A stretch of DNA of 64,000 nt from Bacteroidia bacterium (GTDB lineage: Bacteria; Bacteroidota; Bacteroidia; B-17B0; Aurantibacillaceae), in the NCBI GenBank assembly GCA_016787785.1, contig JAEUTO010000006.1:372001-436000 (forward strand), given 5' to 3'. The notes under the pieces are model-generated. The model did not search any database. It was not told the origin of the DNA and was given only the letters and a program-made list of their open reading frames with translations. The translations under genes and the position numbers were made by a program. Shown here one piece after another: positions 8,720-16,625 of this stretch. The stretch's first letter is position 1, and each line of letters starts with the position of its first letter.

Positions 8720-9265
8720 ATGAAAATTTCAATTAACGAACCCTGCCATGAAGATTGGGGTAAGATGACCCCCAATGAAAAAGGGGCATTTTGTTTAGCT
8801 TGTCAAAAAACAGTGGTTGATTTTAGCAAGAAGACCATTGACGAAATTAAAACGTTTTTTGTGCAAAAACCTGCTGCCGAAAGTGTTTGTGGAAGATTCA
8901 GGAATAAACAATTACGTGAATTGAGTTTTGACGAATTTATAAACGAGTTTATGAGTTGGAAATTCTTAAAGCGCGCTGCGGTAATTTGTTTTTTAGTGTT
9001 GGGTACTACGTTATTTAGCAGTTGTTCTAGTGAAGAGAAAGAGAAACAGAAACAGGGCGAGGAGGAGAATTACGAGCACACTGCAGGCGTTGTTGCAATT
9101 GATACAACATTTAAGACGCTTCCGACAGATACTTTTTCCAGCGATCCACCAAAAATGGTTAAGGATACTGTAAGGACGAAAAAGGCCGCAAAAGAAACAA
9201 AGAAACAAAAAGAAAAGTCGCAACAAGTAGAAATTCATACGAAAGGTGATGTTGCTGTTAATTAA
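8720..9265 (+). CDS. Cys/His-rich N-domain membrane protein, cassette copy 4 with lipobox-like site
   Basis: Fourth paralogue, 181 residues, 17 bases after copy 3. The N-domain keeps C9, H10, C25, C28 and C57. The hydrophobic segment (about 85-100) ends LFSSC (98-102) followed by SSEE, a textbook Bacteroidota lipobox but at residue 102 instead of about 20. The tail is Glu/Lys-rich with DTTF, DTF and DTVR words and ends in HTKGDVAVN. If signal peptidase II cleaves at C102, the tail would be released as a lipoprotein and the Cys/His domain left in the cytoplasm; that is inference. Confidence 0.8.
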   Translation: MKISINEPCHEDWGKMTPNEKGAFCLACQKTVVDFSKKTIDEIKTFFVQKPAAESVCGRFRNKQLRELSFDEFINEFMSWKFLKRAAVICFLVLGTTLFSSCSSEEKEKQKQGEEENYEHTAGVVAIDTTFKTLPTDTFSSDPPKMVKDTVRTKKAAKETKKQKEKSQQVEIHTKGDVAVN

Positions 9266-9276
9266 ATAAGATCACA

Positions 9277-9858
9277 ATGAAAATTACGATTAAAGAACCC
9301 TGTCACGAAAATTGGAATAACATGGCGCCAAATGATAAGGGCGCTTTTTGTTTATCCTGTAAAAAGAACGTAGTTGATTTTAGTAAAAAAACAATTGATG
9401 AAGTAAAAACATTTTTCACAGAATTACCTATAACCGAACGTGTTTGCGGACGTTTTAAAGAAGCTCAACTGAACGAAATGAACTTCGATCATTTTTTAAA
9501 TGAGTTCATGTCCTGGAAATTAGTACAAAAAGCAGCAATAATTTGTTTTTTTGTTTTTGGCGCTGCATTATTTAGCGGCTGTTCCAACTCCAATGATCAT
9601 GTTGTTGGAGAGATGATAGTTGTACCTGATACTTTAAAACAAAACCCACCTCCGCTGGATAGCATTAAGGATACAACAATGTTGTTAGGTGAACCGGCGA
9701 TGGAAAAGGATACAGTGTGCACAAGCGAAGTAAAAGAGACTGGAAAAATTGGTAATAACAGATCAAAGCATTTAATGGGCGGGTCAATGGTTTTAAGGGA
9801 TACAGCTGCTACGCATTTAAAGGGCAATATTAAGGTTGTCCCTGAAGAAAAAAAATAA
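9277..9858 (+). CDS. Cys/His-rich N-domain membrane protein, cassette copy 5 with lipobox-like site
   Basis: Last and longest paralogue, 193 residues, 11 bases after copy 4. C9, H10, W12, C25, C28 and C57 are conserved, with CKKNVVDF replacing CQKNVVDF. The hydrophobic segment ends LFSGC (98-102) then SNSND, again lipobox-like. The tail has several D-T words (VVPDTLK, KDTTML, KDTVC, RDTAAT) and ends GNIKVVPEEKK, echoing the ends of the other copies. The cassette finishes at a nested hairpin. Function unknown. Confidence 0.8.
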   Translation: MKITIKEPCHENWNNMAPNDKGAFCLSCKKNVVDFSKKTIDEVKTFFTELPITERVCGRFKEAQLNEMNFDHFLNEFMSWKLVQKAAIICFFVFGAALFSGCSNSNDHVVGEMIVVPDTLKQNPPPLDSIKDTTMLLGEPAMEKDTVCTSEVKETGKIGNNRSKHLMGGSMVLRDTAATHLKGNIKVVPEEKK

Positions 9859-10511
9859 TCTCGTAAATATATTTTTGGCGTCACTTTTTGCTTGATCAAA
9901 AAGTAACCAAAAAATCAAGGCTTTCTTAAAATTTTTCTAAAATCTAATTTTCCTCAGGCCGATGATTTAAGCGCTTCGCGAACAGCCAAAATCATCTAGT
10001 CGCACGCCAGCGCTTTTGAAGAAAAAAGATTTTTACAAAAAATTTTAAAAGGCCGCCTCACGTGGTGTGCTTACGCGTACAGATTTTGTTTAGTTTAATT
10101 CTGCGGTTAGGTTTTTGAGTTATCCGCGCGTGGGGCAGGCAAAACGCTTGGAGTGGGCTGGGTGAATTGATTTTTTTGTAGAAAGAGGGCTGAGCGTAAA
10201 TAAAATATGCAATGCATATTTTTAGCGAAGAGCCGGCTCGTGGGTTGAAAGGCGCTTGTCGTTTAAAATTCTGTTCTTCCCATAAAAAATCGAGGAACAG
10301 AATTTTTAACTTTATTAGCCTTTCAAAAAAAATCAAGAGTGGGTGGAAAGATCGTTTTGCCTTGTCTTTTGTTGGATTTTATCCTGAGCGAAGCCGAAGG
10401 GTTTCGACTAAGGAAAAGTAAAGAAGAAAAATTGTGCCGCCACGCAAAGCTCGCTCAGATGTGTACAACACATTTGTCCTGCGTCAAAAGCGGCAAAAAA
10501 TATCTTAGATT
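9859..10511. repeat. Non-coding, inverted-repeat-rich intergenic block (about 650 bp)
   Basis: The block has local GC-rich patches unlike the flanking coding DNA and contains several inverted repeats: AAAATATGCA/TGCATATTTT (10202-10222), outer TTGAAAGGC/GCCTTTCAA (10245-10253 and 10318-10326), and inner AAAATTCTGTTC/GAACAGAATTTT (10265-10276 and 10295-10306). It also has the words CCTGAGCGAAGCCGAAGG and TTTCGACTAAGG, similar to dispersed repeats I associate with Bacteroidota genomes. Open frames on both strands show no protein-like features. It is probably a dispersed repeat or a structured RNA relic. Confidence 0.6.
9872..9913. terminator. Nested hairpin closing the five-gene cassette
   Basis: Inner arms ACTTTTTG (9883-9890) and CAAAAAGT (9897-9904) enclose the loop CTTGAT. 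Outer arms TTTTTGG (9872-9878) and CCAAAAA (9907-9913) extend the stem. It could terminate transcription in either direction. The sequence also looks like the edge of a dispersed Bacteroidota intergenic repeat. Confidence 0.55.
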
Positions 10512-10934
10512 CTATTTAATAAAATTTCCATGTTGATCAAAGAGAAGGTCTTTATTATCAATTTCCGCCTCGTATTTGACATTTCCTTCAGCGTCAACAA
10601 TTTTTGCAGCTTCTTTTACTTTTTTACCGTTATAATTTTTCGCCAGGTAATCACTTGCTGCTTTTGGCAATTCGCTAATGGCAATTTCAGTCTCTGTTTC
10701 AATTAAAGTGCCATCGGCTTTAAATGTAGCTGAATTTTTTGTTTTGTTTAAGTCAAAATCAACTTCATAATTACCATCTTTTTCTTTTTCCCAACTTTTA
10801 GATTTAACGCCATTAAAGTTTGTATTAAAGGATGTTGTGACTGCTTTAGGAACTTCCGATTCTTTAATTTTTTGTGCGGTGACTGTGTTTACTGTAAATA
10901 GTATTGCCGCTGCAGTAAGAATAAGCGTTTTCAT
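10512..10934 (-). CDS. Secreted PepSY-like (beta-lactamase-inhibitor-like) protein
   Basis: The 140-residue periplasmic protein has a signal peptide ending near VTAQ (about residue 21). Two tandem PepSY-like units follow: VPKAVTTSFNTNFNGVKSKSW then YEVDFDLNKTKNSATF, and LPKAASDYLAKNYNGKKVKEAA then VKYEAEI. This helix-strand pattern matches the PepSY-like/DUF2874 family common in Bacteroidota. Proposed roles are protease inhibition or metal or ligand binding in the periplasm; no substrate can be deduced. It stands alone after the repeat block. Confidence 0.8.
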   Translation of the reverse strand: MKTLILTAAAILFTVNTVTAQKIKESEVPKAVTTSFNTNFNGVKSKSWEKEKDGNYEVDFDLNKTKNSATFKADGTLIETETEIAISELPKAASDYLAKNYNGKKVKEAAKIVDAEGNVKYEAEIDNKDLLFDQHGNFIK

Positions 10935-10986
10935 TTTTTTTTGATTTTAGTTAATAATTCAAATTATAAGTTAGACCTAAAGCCGT

Positions 10987-12231
10987 TCAATGAGATTTAA
11001 TTATTTTTTGTGTAAGAATTAACTGTTCCTGTAAAACTAATTTTAAAAAATACATTCCGGAGCTTAGTCCCTCCAGAGGAATCGAATTGTTATTTTCTTT
11101 CAAAATTTGTGTACTGACTAAACGGCCACTGAGATCGGTAATAACAGCACTACAGTCTAACAAATTATTTTCAATTGAAACAGTTAACTGATCAGAAACC
11201 GGGTTTGGGTACACTTTAATTTTCTCCAGAGTATTTTCATTGATACTAGTTGAAGTAGCAAGACCGCCAGCTAACCAAATAGTAATGTTCATTAACAAGC
11301 GTTGGTGATTGCCACCAGCATCAACAATGTAACCATTATATAAAACGTCGTTCGGATCCCCTGTTGCATCATCCGGCGGAGAGCTATCGCCAATAGCTGC
11401 AACTTTTCCGTTTCCAACACGCGAATAGGCGCATAATACATTTGTGTTTCCAAAACCCAAACCTGATTTATAAATTACACCTTTTACGCTTGGGTTTTGT
11501 AATGGATTTAACGACATGGTTGTACCACCCGACCATTTTACCTGGCTAACATTTCCCATTGGTCCATGCAATATAGAATCGTTTGGTGAATTCAGAACGG
11601 TTGAACTTGTTTGTGAAAAATTTGCAAGATCAAAGGTAAATCCGACAGCGTTATTTGAAACACCATTATTTGTAATAAGATCATTCCAAATATCTGGTGA
11701 ATCGTTTCCGTCAAAATTCCTGTCACTTACAGTGTGGTCGGCGATCATAAATAAACTACCGCCATTTTGCACAAAATTAATAATTGCGCTTTTTTCGGAG
11801 GCGGTAAAAATTATATTAGGCTCGCAAACAATGTAAACTTTATAGTTACTTAGATCTTGCGGATTAGATACGTTACCGTAGGTTATCTGACCATTATACG
11901 GCAAGGTTTCAACCTGATAACCTTTTTTTACGCAGTCAATTCCCCAGTAAGAAAGGGCGCCAGTCCAAAATGTTTCAGGGGTTGAAGCGGTAATTAAAGT
12001 TTGTGATGGGGTAGGGTAGCGCTGTGCATTGGCTTGATTATTTGAAGAGGATACAGTTGCATTTGGATTCCATTTTAAATTCCACTGATCTGCATCAATT
12101 ACCCAATCTGCATTTCCCGAAGTTTCCGCCTTTTTTGCATCAAACAAGATTTTAATAGTTGGCTGGCAGAATGAATTAAGTATGAATACAAGATTAAAAA
12201 TTATTAGAAAATTATATTTATTAAATTTCAT
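10987..12231 (-). CDS. T9SS-secreted protein with amidotransferase-like N-domain and type A sorting domain
   Basis: The 414-residue product has a signal peptide (FLIIFNLVFILNSFCQ). The central region (about 40-320) contains KVYIVCEPN, NFVQNGGSLFMIADH and RVGNGKVAAIGDSSPPDD, resembling the DUF4350 or ThuA class of glutamine-amidotransferase-like folds seen in extracellular proteins. The C-terminal about 75 residues form a type A T9SS sorting domain: KVYPNPVSDQLTVSI, ITDLSGRLVS, GLSSGMYFLKL and a basic end. It is therefore exported through the outer membrane and probably surface-attached. Enzymatic activity is uncertain. Confidence 0.85.
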   Translation of the reverse strand: MKFNKYNFLIIFNLVFILNSFCQPTIKILFDAKKAETSGNADWVIDADQWNLKWNPNATVSSSNNQANAQRYPTPSQTLITASTPETFWTGALSYWGIDCVKKGYQVETLPYNGQITYGNVSNPQDLSNYKVYIVCEPNIIFTASEKSAIINFVQNGGSLFMIADHTVSDRNFDGNDSPDIWNDLITNNGVSNNAVGFTFDLANFSQTSSTVLNSPNDSILHGPMGNVSQVKWSGGTTMSLNPLQNPSVKGVIYKSGLGFGNTNVLCAYSRVGNGKVAAIGDSSPPDDATGDPNDVLYNGYIVDAGGNHQRLLMNITIWLAGGLATSTSINENTLEKIKVYPNPVSDQLTVSIENNLLDCSAVITDLSGRLVSTQILKENNNSIPLEGLSSGMYFLKLVLQEQLILTQKIIKSH

Positions 12232-12304
12232 GTTAAATATTTAATGCAAAATACAAATTAAAATAAATACAACTGCACAATGAAGTAACGTTAACCAGCA
12301 CCTT

Positions 12305-12339
12305 ATTGGCCTCTATGCTGATGAGAACGGGTGGCCAAT
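12305..12339. repeat. Short inverted repeat between the mutase and T9SS genes
   Basis: ATTGGCC and GGCCAAT are separated by about 21 bases. It could form a weak stem-loop downstream of the mutase genes, but the minus-strand side has no T-run, so a terminator role is doubtful. Confidence 0.35.
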
Positions 12340-12365
12340 GAAAAAAAATGTTTATCTTCCAAAAA

Positions 12366-14492
12366 CTAGCTATAGTTTTTTATCATTTTCTCTAGGATAT
12401 CAATAGCACTTTTGCTGATAACGGTGCCAGGGCCAAAAATAAAAGAAACGCCTGCGTTAAATAAAAAATCGTAATCCTGCTGGGGAATAACACCACCTGC
12501 AACTACCATAATATCTTGGCGGCCGTATTTTTTAAGCTCGGCAATAACTTGTGGTACCAAGGTTTTGTGTCCTGCAGCTAAACTCGACACGCCTAAAATA
12601 TGTACATCATTTTCAACCGCTTGTTTTGCTGCTTCAGCCGGTGTTTGAAATAAAGGGCCAATGTCTACATCGAAGCCCATATCTGCAAAACTGGTAGCAA
12701 TAACTTTTGCGCCCCGGTCATGCCCATCTTGCCCCATTTTTGCAACCATAATACGTGGACGTCTTCCATCGATGGCGGCAAATTTATCTGCCAGTTCTTT
12801 TGCGGTAGAAAAATCTTTATCCATTTTTATTTCTTTACTGTAAACACCTGCAATTGATTTTATCTGCGCCTTGTATCTTCCAAAAACTTTTTCTAAAGCA
12901 GTAGAGATCTCTCCTAAAGTACACCTGCACTCAGCAGCATTGATCGCCAGTTCTAAAAGATTTCCTTCGCCACTTTGCGCAGCCTCTGTTAAAGCATCTA
13001 GCGCTTTTTGTACTTTAGCATTATCGCGTTCTGCTTTTAATTTTTTTAAACGTTCAATTTGTTGTGTGCGCACTTTTGTATTGTCCACATCTAAAACTTC
13101 AATGTGTGTGTCATCGTTTACTTTAAATCGATTAACCCCCACAATAATATCTTTTCCGCCGTCAATGCGCGCTTGCTTACGCGCGGCCGCCTCTTCAATT
13201 CGCATTTTAGGGATTCCCGTTTCTATGGCTTTTGCCATACCGCCTAATTTTTCAACTTCTTCAATTAAGGCCCAGGCTTTGTGAGCAATTTCGTGTGTTA
13301 ATTTTTCTACGTGATAACTACCACCCCAGGGATCAACAACTTTGCAAATATTTGTTTCATGTTGTAAAACCAACTGGGTGTTACGAGCAATGCGTGCACT
13401 AAAATCGGTCGGTAATGCAATGGCCTCGTCCAATGCATTGGTATGCAGACTCTGTGTGTGTCCCATGGCTGCTGCCAATGCTTCAACACAGGTGCGCGTA
13501 ACATTGTTATAAGGGTCTTGTTCTGTTAAACTCCAGCCACTTGTTTGGCAATGCGTTCTCAAAGCAAGCGATTTTTTATTTTTTGGGTTGAACTGTTTTA
13601 CAATTTTTGCCCATAACATTCTTGCGGCGCGCATTTTAGCAATTTCCATATAATGGTTCATGCCTATTGCCCAGAAAAAAGATAAACGTGGCGCAAAAGA
13701 ATCTATATCTAATCCTGAATTAATGCCTGTGCGCAAATATTCCAGTCCATCTGCTAAAGTGTATGCCAATTCTATATCCGCGGTGGCACCTGCTTCCTGC
13801 ATGTGGTAACCGCTAATGGAAATAGAATTAAATTTTGGCATATTCTTAGAAGTGAATTCAAAAATATCAGCAATAATTTTCATGCTTGGTCCTGGTGGAT
13901 AGATATATGTATTCCGCACCATGAACTCTTTTAAAATATCATTCTGTATTGTACCGGTTAGTTTATCCATACTAACGCCTTGCTCTTTGGCGGCAACAAT
14001 ATAAAACGCTAGAATTGGTAAAACAGCACCGTTCATGGTCATGGATACGCTCATTTCATCTAACGGAATACTGTCAAACAAAATTTTCATATCTAAGATA
14101 CTATCAATGGCAACACCAGCTTTTCCAACATCACCTTCCACGCGCTCGTTATCGCTATCGTAACCACGATGCGTAGCAAGGTCAAAAGCAACAGATAAAC
14201 CTTTTTGGCCCGCAGCTAAATTACGTTTGTAAAACGCATTACTGTCTTCAGCTGTACTAAACCCCGCATACTGTCGTATCGTCCATGGATTTTTAATGTA
14301 CATGGAAGAGTAAGGTCCGCGCAAAAAAGGCGGTAAGCCGGCTCCGTAACTTAAATGCTCAAGGTGCTTAAGATCGTTAGAAGTGTAATTCCCGTCAATC
14401 TCAATTTGTTCGGCAGTAAGAAATGTTTCTTCTTTCGGAAAATTAGTTTCTCCCTTTGAAGTATACGTAATATGATCGAGTGCTTTGCGCAT
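12366..14492 (-). CDS. mutB: Methylmalonyl-CoA mutase, large (B12-binding) subunit
   Basis: Adenosylcobalamin-dependent interconversion of (R)-methylmalonyl-CoA and succinyl-CoA. The 708-residue length is typical. The N-terminal TIM-barrel domain opens with the family signature [28 protein letters not shown]. The C-terminal cobalamin domain shows DGHDRGAKV with the cobalt-ligating His (H591), then [10 protein letters not shown] and [12 protein letters not shown]. Its ATG shares one base with the stop of the small-subunit gene (TAATG), so the two are translationally coupled. In Bacteroidota the enzyme serves propionate or succinate metabolism and odd-chain or branched-chain degradation. The gene is also called scpA or mcmA. 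Confidence 0.95.
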   Translation of the reverse strand: MRKALDHITYTSKGETNFPKEETFLTAEQIEIDGNYTSNDLKHLEHLSYGAGLPPFLRGPYSSMYIKNPWTIRQYAGFSTAEDSNAFYKRNLAAGQKGLSVAFDLATHRGYDSDNERVEGDVGKAGVAIDSILDMKILFDSIPLDEMSVSMTMNGAVLPILAFYIVAAKEQGVSMDKLTGTIQNDILKEFMVRNTYIYPPGPSMKIIADIFEFTSKNMPKFNSISISGYHMQEAGATADIELAYTLADGLEYLRTGINSGLDIDSFAPRLSFFWAIGMNHYMEIAKMRAARMLWAKIVKQFNPKNKKSLALRTHCQTSGWSLTEQDPYNNVTRTCVEALAAAMGHTQSLHTNALDEAIALPTDFSARIARNTQLVLQHETNICKVVDPWGGSYHVEKLTHEIAHKAWALIEEVEKLGGMAKAIETGIPKMRIEEAAARKQARIDGGKDIIVGVNRFKVNDDTHIEVLDVDNTKVRTQQIERLKKLKAERDNAKVQKALDALTEAAQSGEGNLLELAINAAECRCTLGEISTALEKVFGRYKAQIKSIAGVYSKEIKMDKDFSTAKELADKFAAIDGRRPRIMVAKMGQDGHDRGAKVIATSFADMGFDVDIGPLFQTPAEAAKQAVENDVHILGVSSLAAGHKTLVPQVIAELKKYGRQDIMVVAGGVIPQQDYDFLFNAGVSFIFGPGTVISKSAIDILEKMIKNYS

Positions 14493-15790
14493 TAATTAAA
14501 AAAGTTTTCGAGTTCAAAATTTAGAACAGCATTGTTAATCGGTAAGCGTTTTAATTCTTCCAGTTTTTGTTTTGATAAAGTGACCTTCTCTTTTTCGTTT
14601 TTGAATTTATTTACACCAATTGCTAGTTGCTTAGATGTTTTAAACAAATCGTTACGCTGATCGGATTGCGTTTTTATTTCATTTGAAAAAATATTTTTCT
14701 CGACACATTTAAAATATCCACCTTCTTTCTCAAAACGTTTAAAAGCCTCTAAAGCCTTGGTAGCAATGGCATCGGTAATACTTTCAATGTAATAGGATCC
14801 GCACCCGATGTCGGCCATTTTATCCAAGTAACTTTCATCTTTTAAAATTAATTGCTGGTTAATGGCCATGCGCGATGAAAGTTTTTTGTTCTCAGTAAAT
14901 AACGTGTCAAATTCTGTAACTATAAGTTCATTGCAGCCACCGGCAACAGCAGCCATTGCTTCAACAGTAGTACGTAATAAATTGGTGTATTTATCCGATA
15001 CAGATTTGTTGGTTAAACTTGTTTCAACGATCAAATGCAGATCATTTTTTAAATTGTATTCTGTTCTTAAAACCGACCAGAGTCTTCGGATAGCGCGTAA
15101 TTTAGCGATCTGTAAAAAATAGTCAGAGTTAACGCCGGTCTTAATTACAAAATTGGATAAGGTTTTTTTTTCGGACTGAAGGTATTCGTTCAGTGCAGAT
15201 AAAATAATTGCAACTTCATAATAGGCCAAACAATTTTGGTTGTGAAAAGCCAGAGCATCCACACTTATTGTTTTTATATTTTTATGATCTTCAAAAAGAG
15301 AAATTACTTTTTGACAACTCTTAAGATCTACTTCGCTGCGAAAGGTTTCAGGTATCAACGAGCAGTTAAGATCATTTAAATTATAATACTCTTCTAAATA
15401 TTTTTTTAATTGAGCGGCATTATTTTCGTTTACAATAAATGTCGACTGAATATAATTAAGCTGAATGCCTTTTAAGGCAATTGATAAATCTACACCTTCG
15501 CAATTGATGGAAATAGAACTGGCGCCGCGATTAAGGTCGGCGGTTAGTTGTTCGTTTATTTCTTTTGCACTTAAATTTTCTTTGTGCACACAAATTTCCC
15601 AATTAGCATGCGTAAAAGCTGGTTCATAATTTTGTTTAAGATCTTCTTTGGTATAAAAGGGTTGTATACTAAAGCCGTTCTCGTTTTTCCAAACAAGGTC
15701 TTCGTAGGGCTCTCCTTTAAGATCTTTGGTTAATTGATCTTTCCAATCTTTAGCAGTGGTTGCGGGGAATTCCGGAAATAACTTTTGCAT
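14492..15790 (-). CDS. mutA: Methylmalonyl-CoA mutase, small subunit (short form)
   Basis: This is the non-catalytic partner of the large subunit in the heterodimeric mutase. The N-terminus ([35 protein letters not shown], read in pieces) and the barrel segments ([29 protein letters not shown]) are characteristic. At 432 residues it ends soon after the barrel and lacks the degenerate cobalamin-like domain found in the roughly 600-residue small subunits. It follows the DUF7935-type gene by 10 bases and overlaps the large subunit by one, so the three are one operon. Confidence 0.9.
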   Translation of the reverse strand: MQKLFPEFPATTAKDWKDQLTKDLKGEPYEDLVWKNENGFSIQPFYTKEDLKQNYEPAFTHANWEICVHKENLSAKEINEQLTADLNRGASSISINCEGVDLSIALKGIQLNYIQSTFIVNENNAAQLKKYLEEYYNLNDLNCSLIPETFRSEVDLKSCQKVISLFEDHKNIKTISVDALAFHNQNCLAYYEVAIILSALNEYLQSEKKTLSNFVIKTGVNSDYFLQIAKLRAIRRLWSVLRTEYNLKNDLHLIVETSLTNKSVSDKYTNLLRTTVEAMAAVAGGCNELIVTEFDTLFTENKKLSSRMAINQQLILKDESYLDKMADIGCGSYYIESITDAIATKALEAFKRFEKEGGYFKCVEKNIFSNEIKTQSDQRNDLFKTSKQLAIGVNKFKNEKEKVTLSKQKLEELKRLPINNAVLNFELENFFN

Positions 15791-15800
15791 CTTGCTGTCT

Positions 15801-16325
15801 TTAAAAGATCTGGCTAACTTCTTTTTTTACGTAATCAAGTGCCACATCGCTAGGCATTTTTTTGTCAAGATTGGCGGTAATATTAAGCACCATCATGGCC
15901 AACTCGTTGCTGCTGGTATCGTGCGCCACTTTTGTAGCAGAAATATTAATAAGTTTAATAATTTCTTCTTTAGCCGTTTTCACTAATTCCCATGCATTGT
16001 GACTCACATAAATTTGTTGTGATAAATTATGTTCGTATTCGCTCTTGATGGTCTTTACTAATTCTACATGCAACTGTTGAGCGGTCATGCCATGTTTGTT
16101 TACCCTAACAACGAGCGTATTTGGATGTATCCTCTCCAAAAAAATAACGATACGTTCGTAAGCTTGTATTTTTACAGGGGTAATTAAAGACTGGGCGTTC
16201 TTTTTAAGCTCAGAATCTCTTCTTTTTTGTTCATTGTCTAAAAAACGATGAACTGTAAAAAAAGCAGCGGCAAAAACCGCAGCCGCTGGTAAAATTATCT
16301 TTAAAATTTCAATAAGTCCTTCCAT
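15801..16325 (-). CDS. Membrane-anchored DUF7935-type protein
   Basis: The 174-residue protein has an N-terminal membrane anchor (residues about 4-26, LIEILKIILPAAAVFAAAFFTV) followed by a helical cytoplasmic region with ITPVKIQAYERIVIFLERI and ELVKTIKSEYEHNLSQQIYVS. This is a Bacteroidota-restricted family of unknown function. It is the first gene of the mutase transcript, 10 bases before the small subunit. I recall the same neighbourhood with methylmalonyl-CoA mutase in other Bacteroidota, which would suggest a link, but no role is known. Confidence 0.7.
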   Translation of the reverse strand: MEGLIEILKIILPAAAVFAAAFFTVHRFLDNEQKRRDSELKKNAQSLITPVKIQAYERIVIFLERIHPNTLVVRVNKHGMTAQQLHVELVKTIKSEYEHNLSQQIYVSHNAWELVKTAKEEIIKLINISATKVAHDTSSNELAMMVLNITANLDKKMPSDVALDYVKKEVSQIF

Positions 16326-16625
16326 AGATCTGTGTTTGTTTGCTACTAATATCGGTTTTTTTGGCTAATTTCTTGATTATTTTATATAGCCTGTTTAAAA
16401 TTTATCTAAAAAATTGGTTACATGGTTTTTGGGCTGCAACTTCGTTAGGTTTTTCGCCATAATTTGTCCAATTATGTCTGCAAAATCTCGACCCTTTTGC
16501 TCAAAAATCCATTTTAAACAAAAAAATCATATAAATTTAAACAAGCTCTTACTTTTTTTAGGTTATTTTAGTACTTGCTTATGGAATTATAGCTTTATAA
16601 GCATCTAAATTTAAAAAGATACACT
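16326..16625. other. Divergent intergenic region with the A2M promoter
   Basis: This 300-base spacer separates the mutase operon from the alpha-2-macroglobulin gene. Its right end carries the composite promoter element listed separately. No small gene is convincing in the rest. Confidence 0.5.
16581..16615 (+). promoter_or_regulatory. Composite promoter element, ECF-sigma-like, ahead of the A2M gene
   Basis: ATGGAATTAT at 16581-16590, ten bases, then GCATCTAAAT at 16601-16610 and TTAAAA, ending 15 bases before the start codon. The element before the five-gene cassette has the same two ten-base words and the same spacing. The N10 spacers also share CTTT at the same position. A common sigma factor or activator is inferred. 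Confidence 0.6.

Noticed and set aside
10058-10536. Open frames on both strands inside the repeat-like block
   Set aside because: They arise from the repeat's composition, overlap the inverted repeats and show no protein-like pattern.
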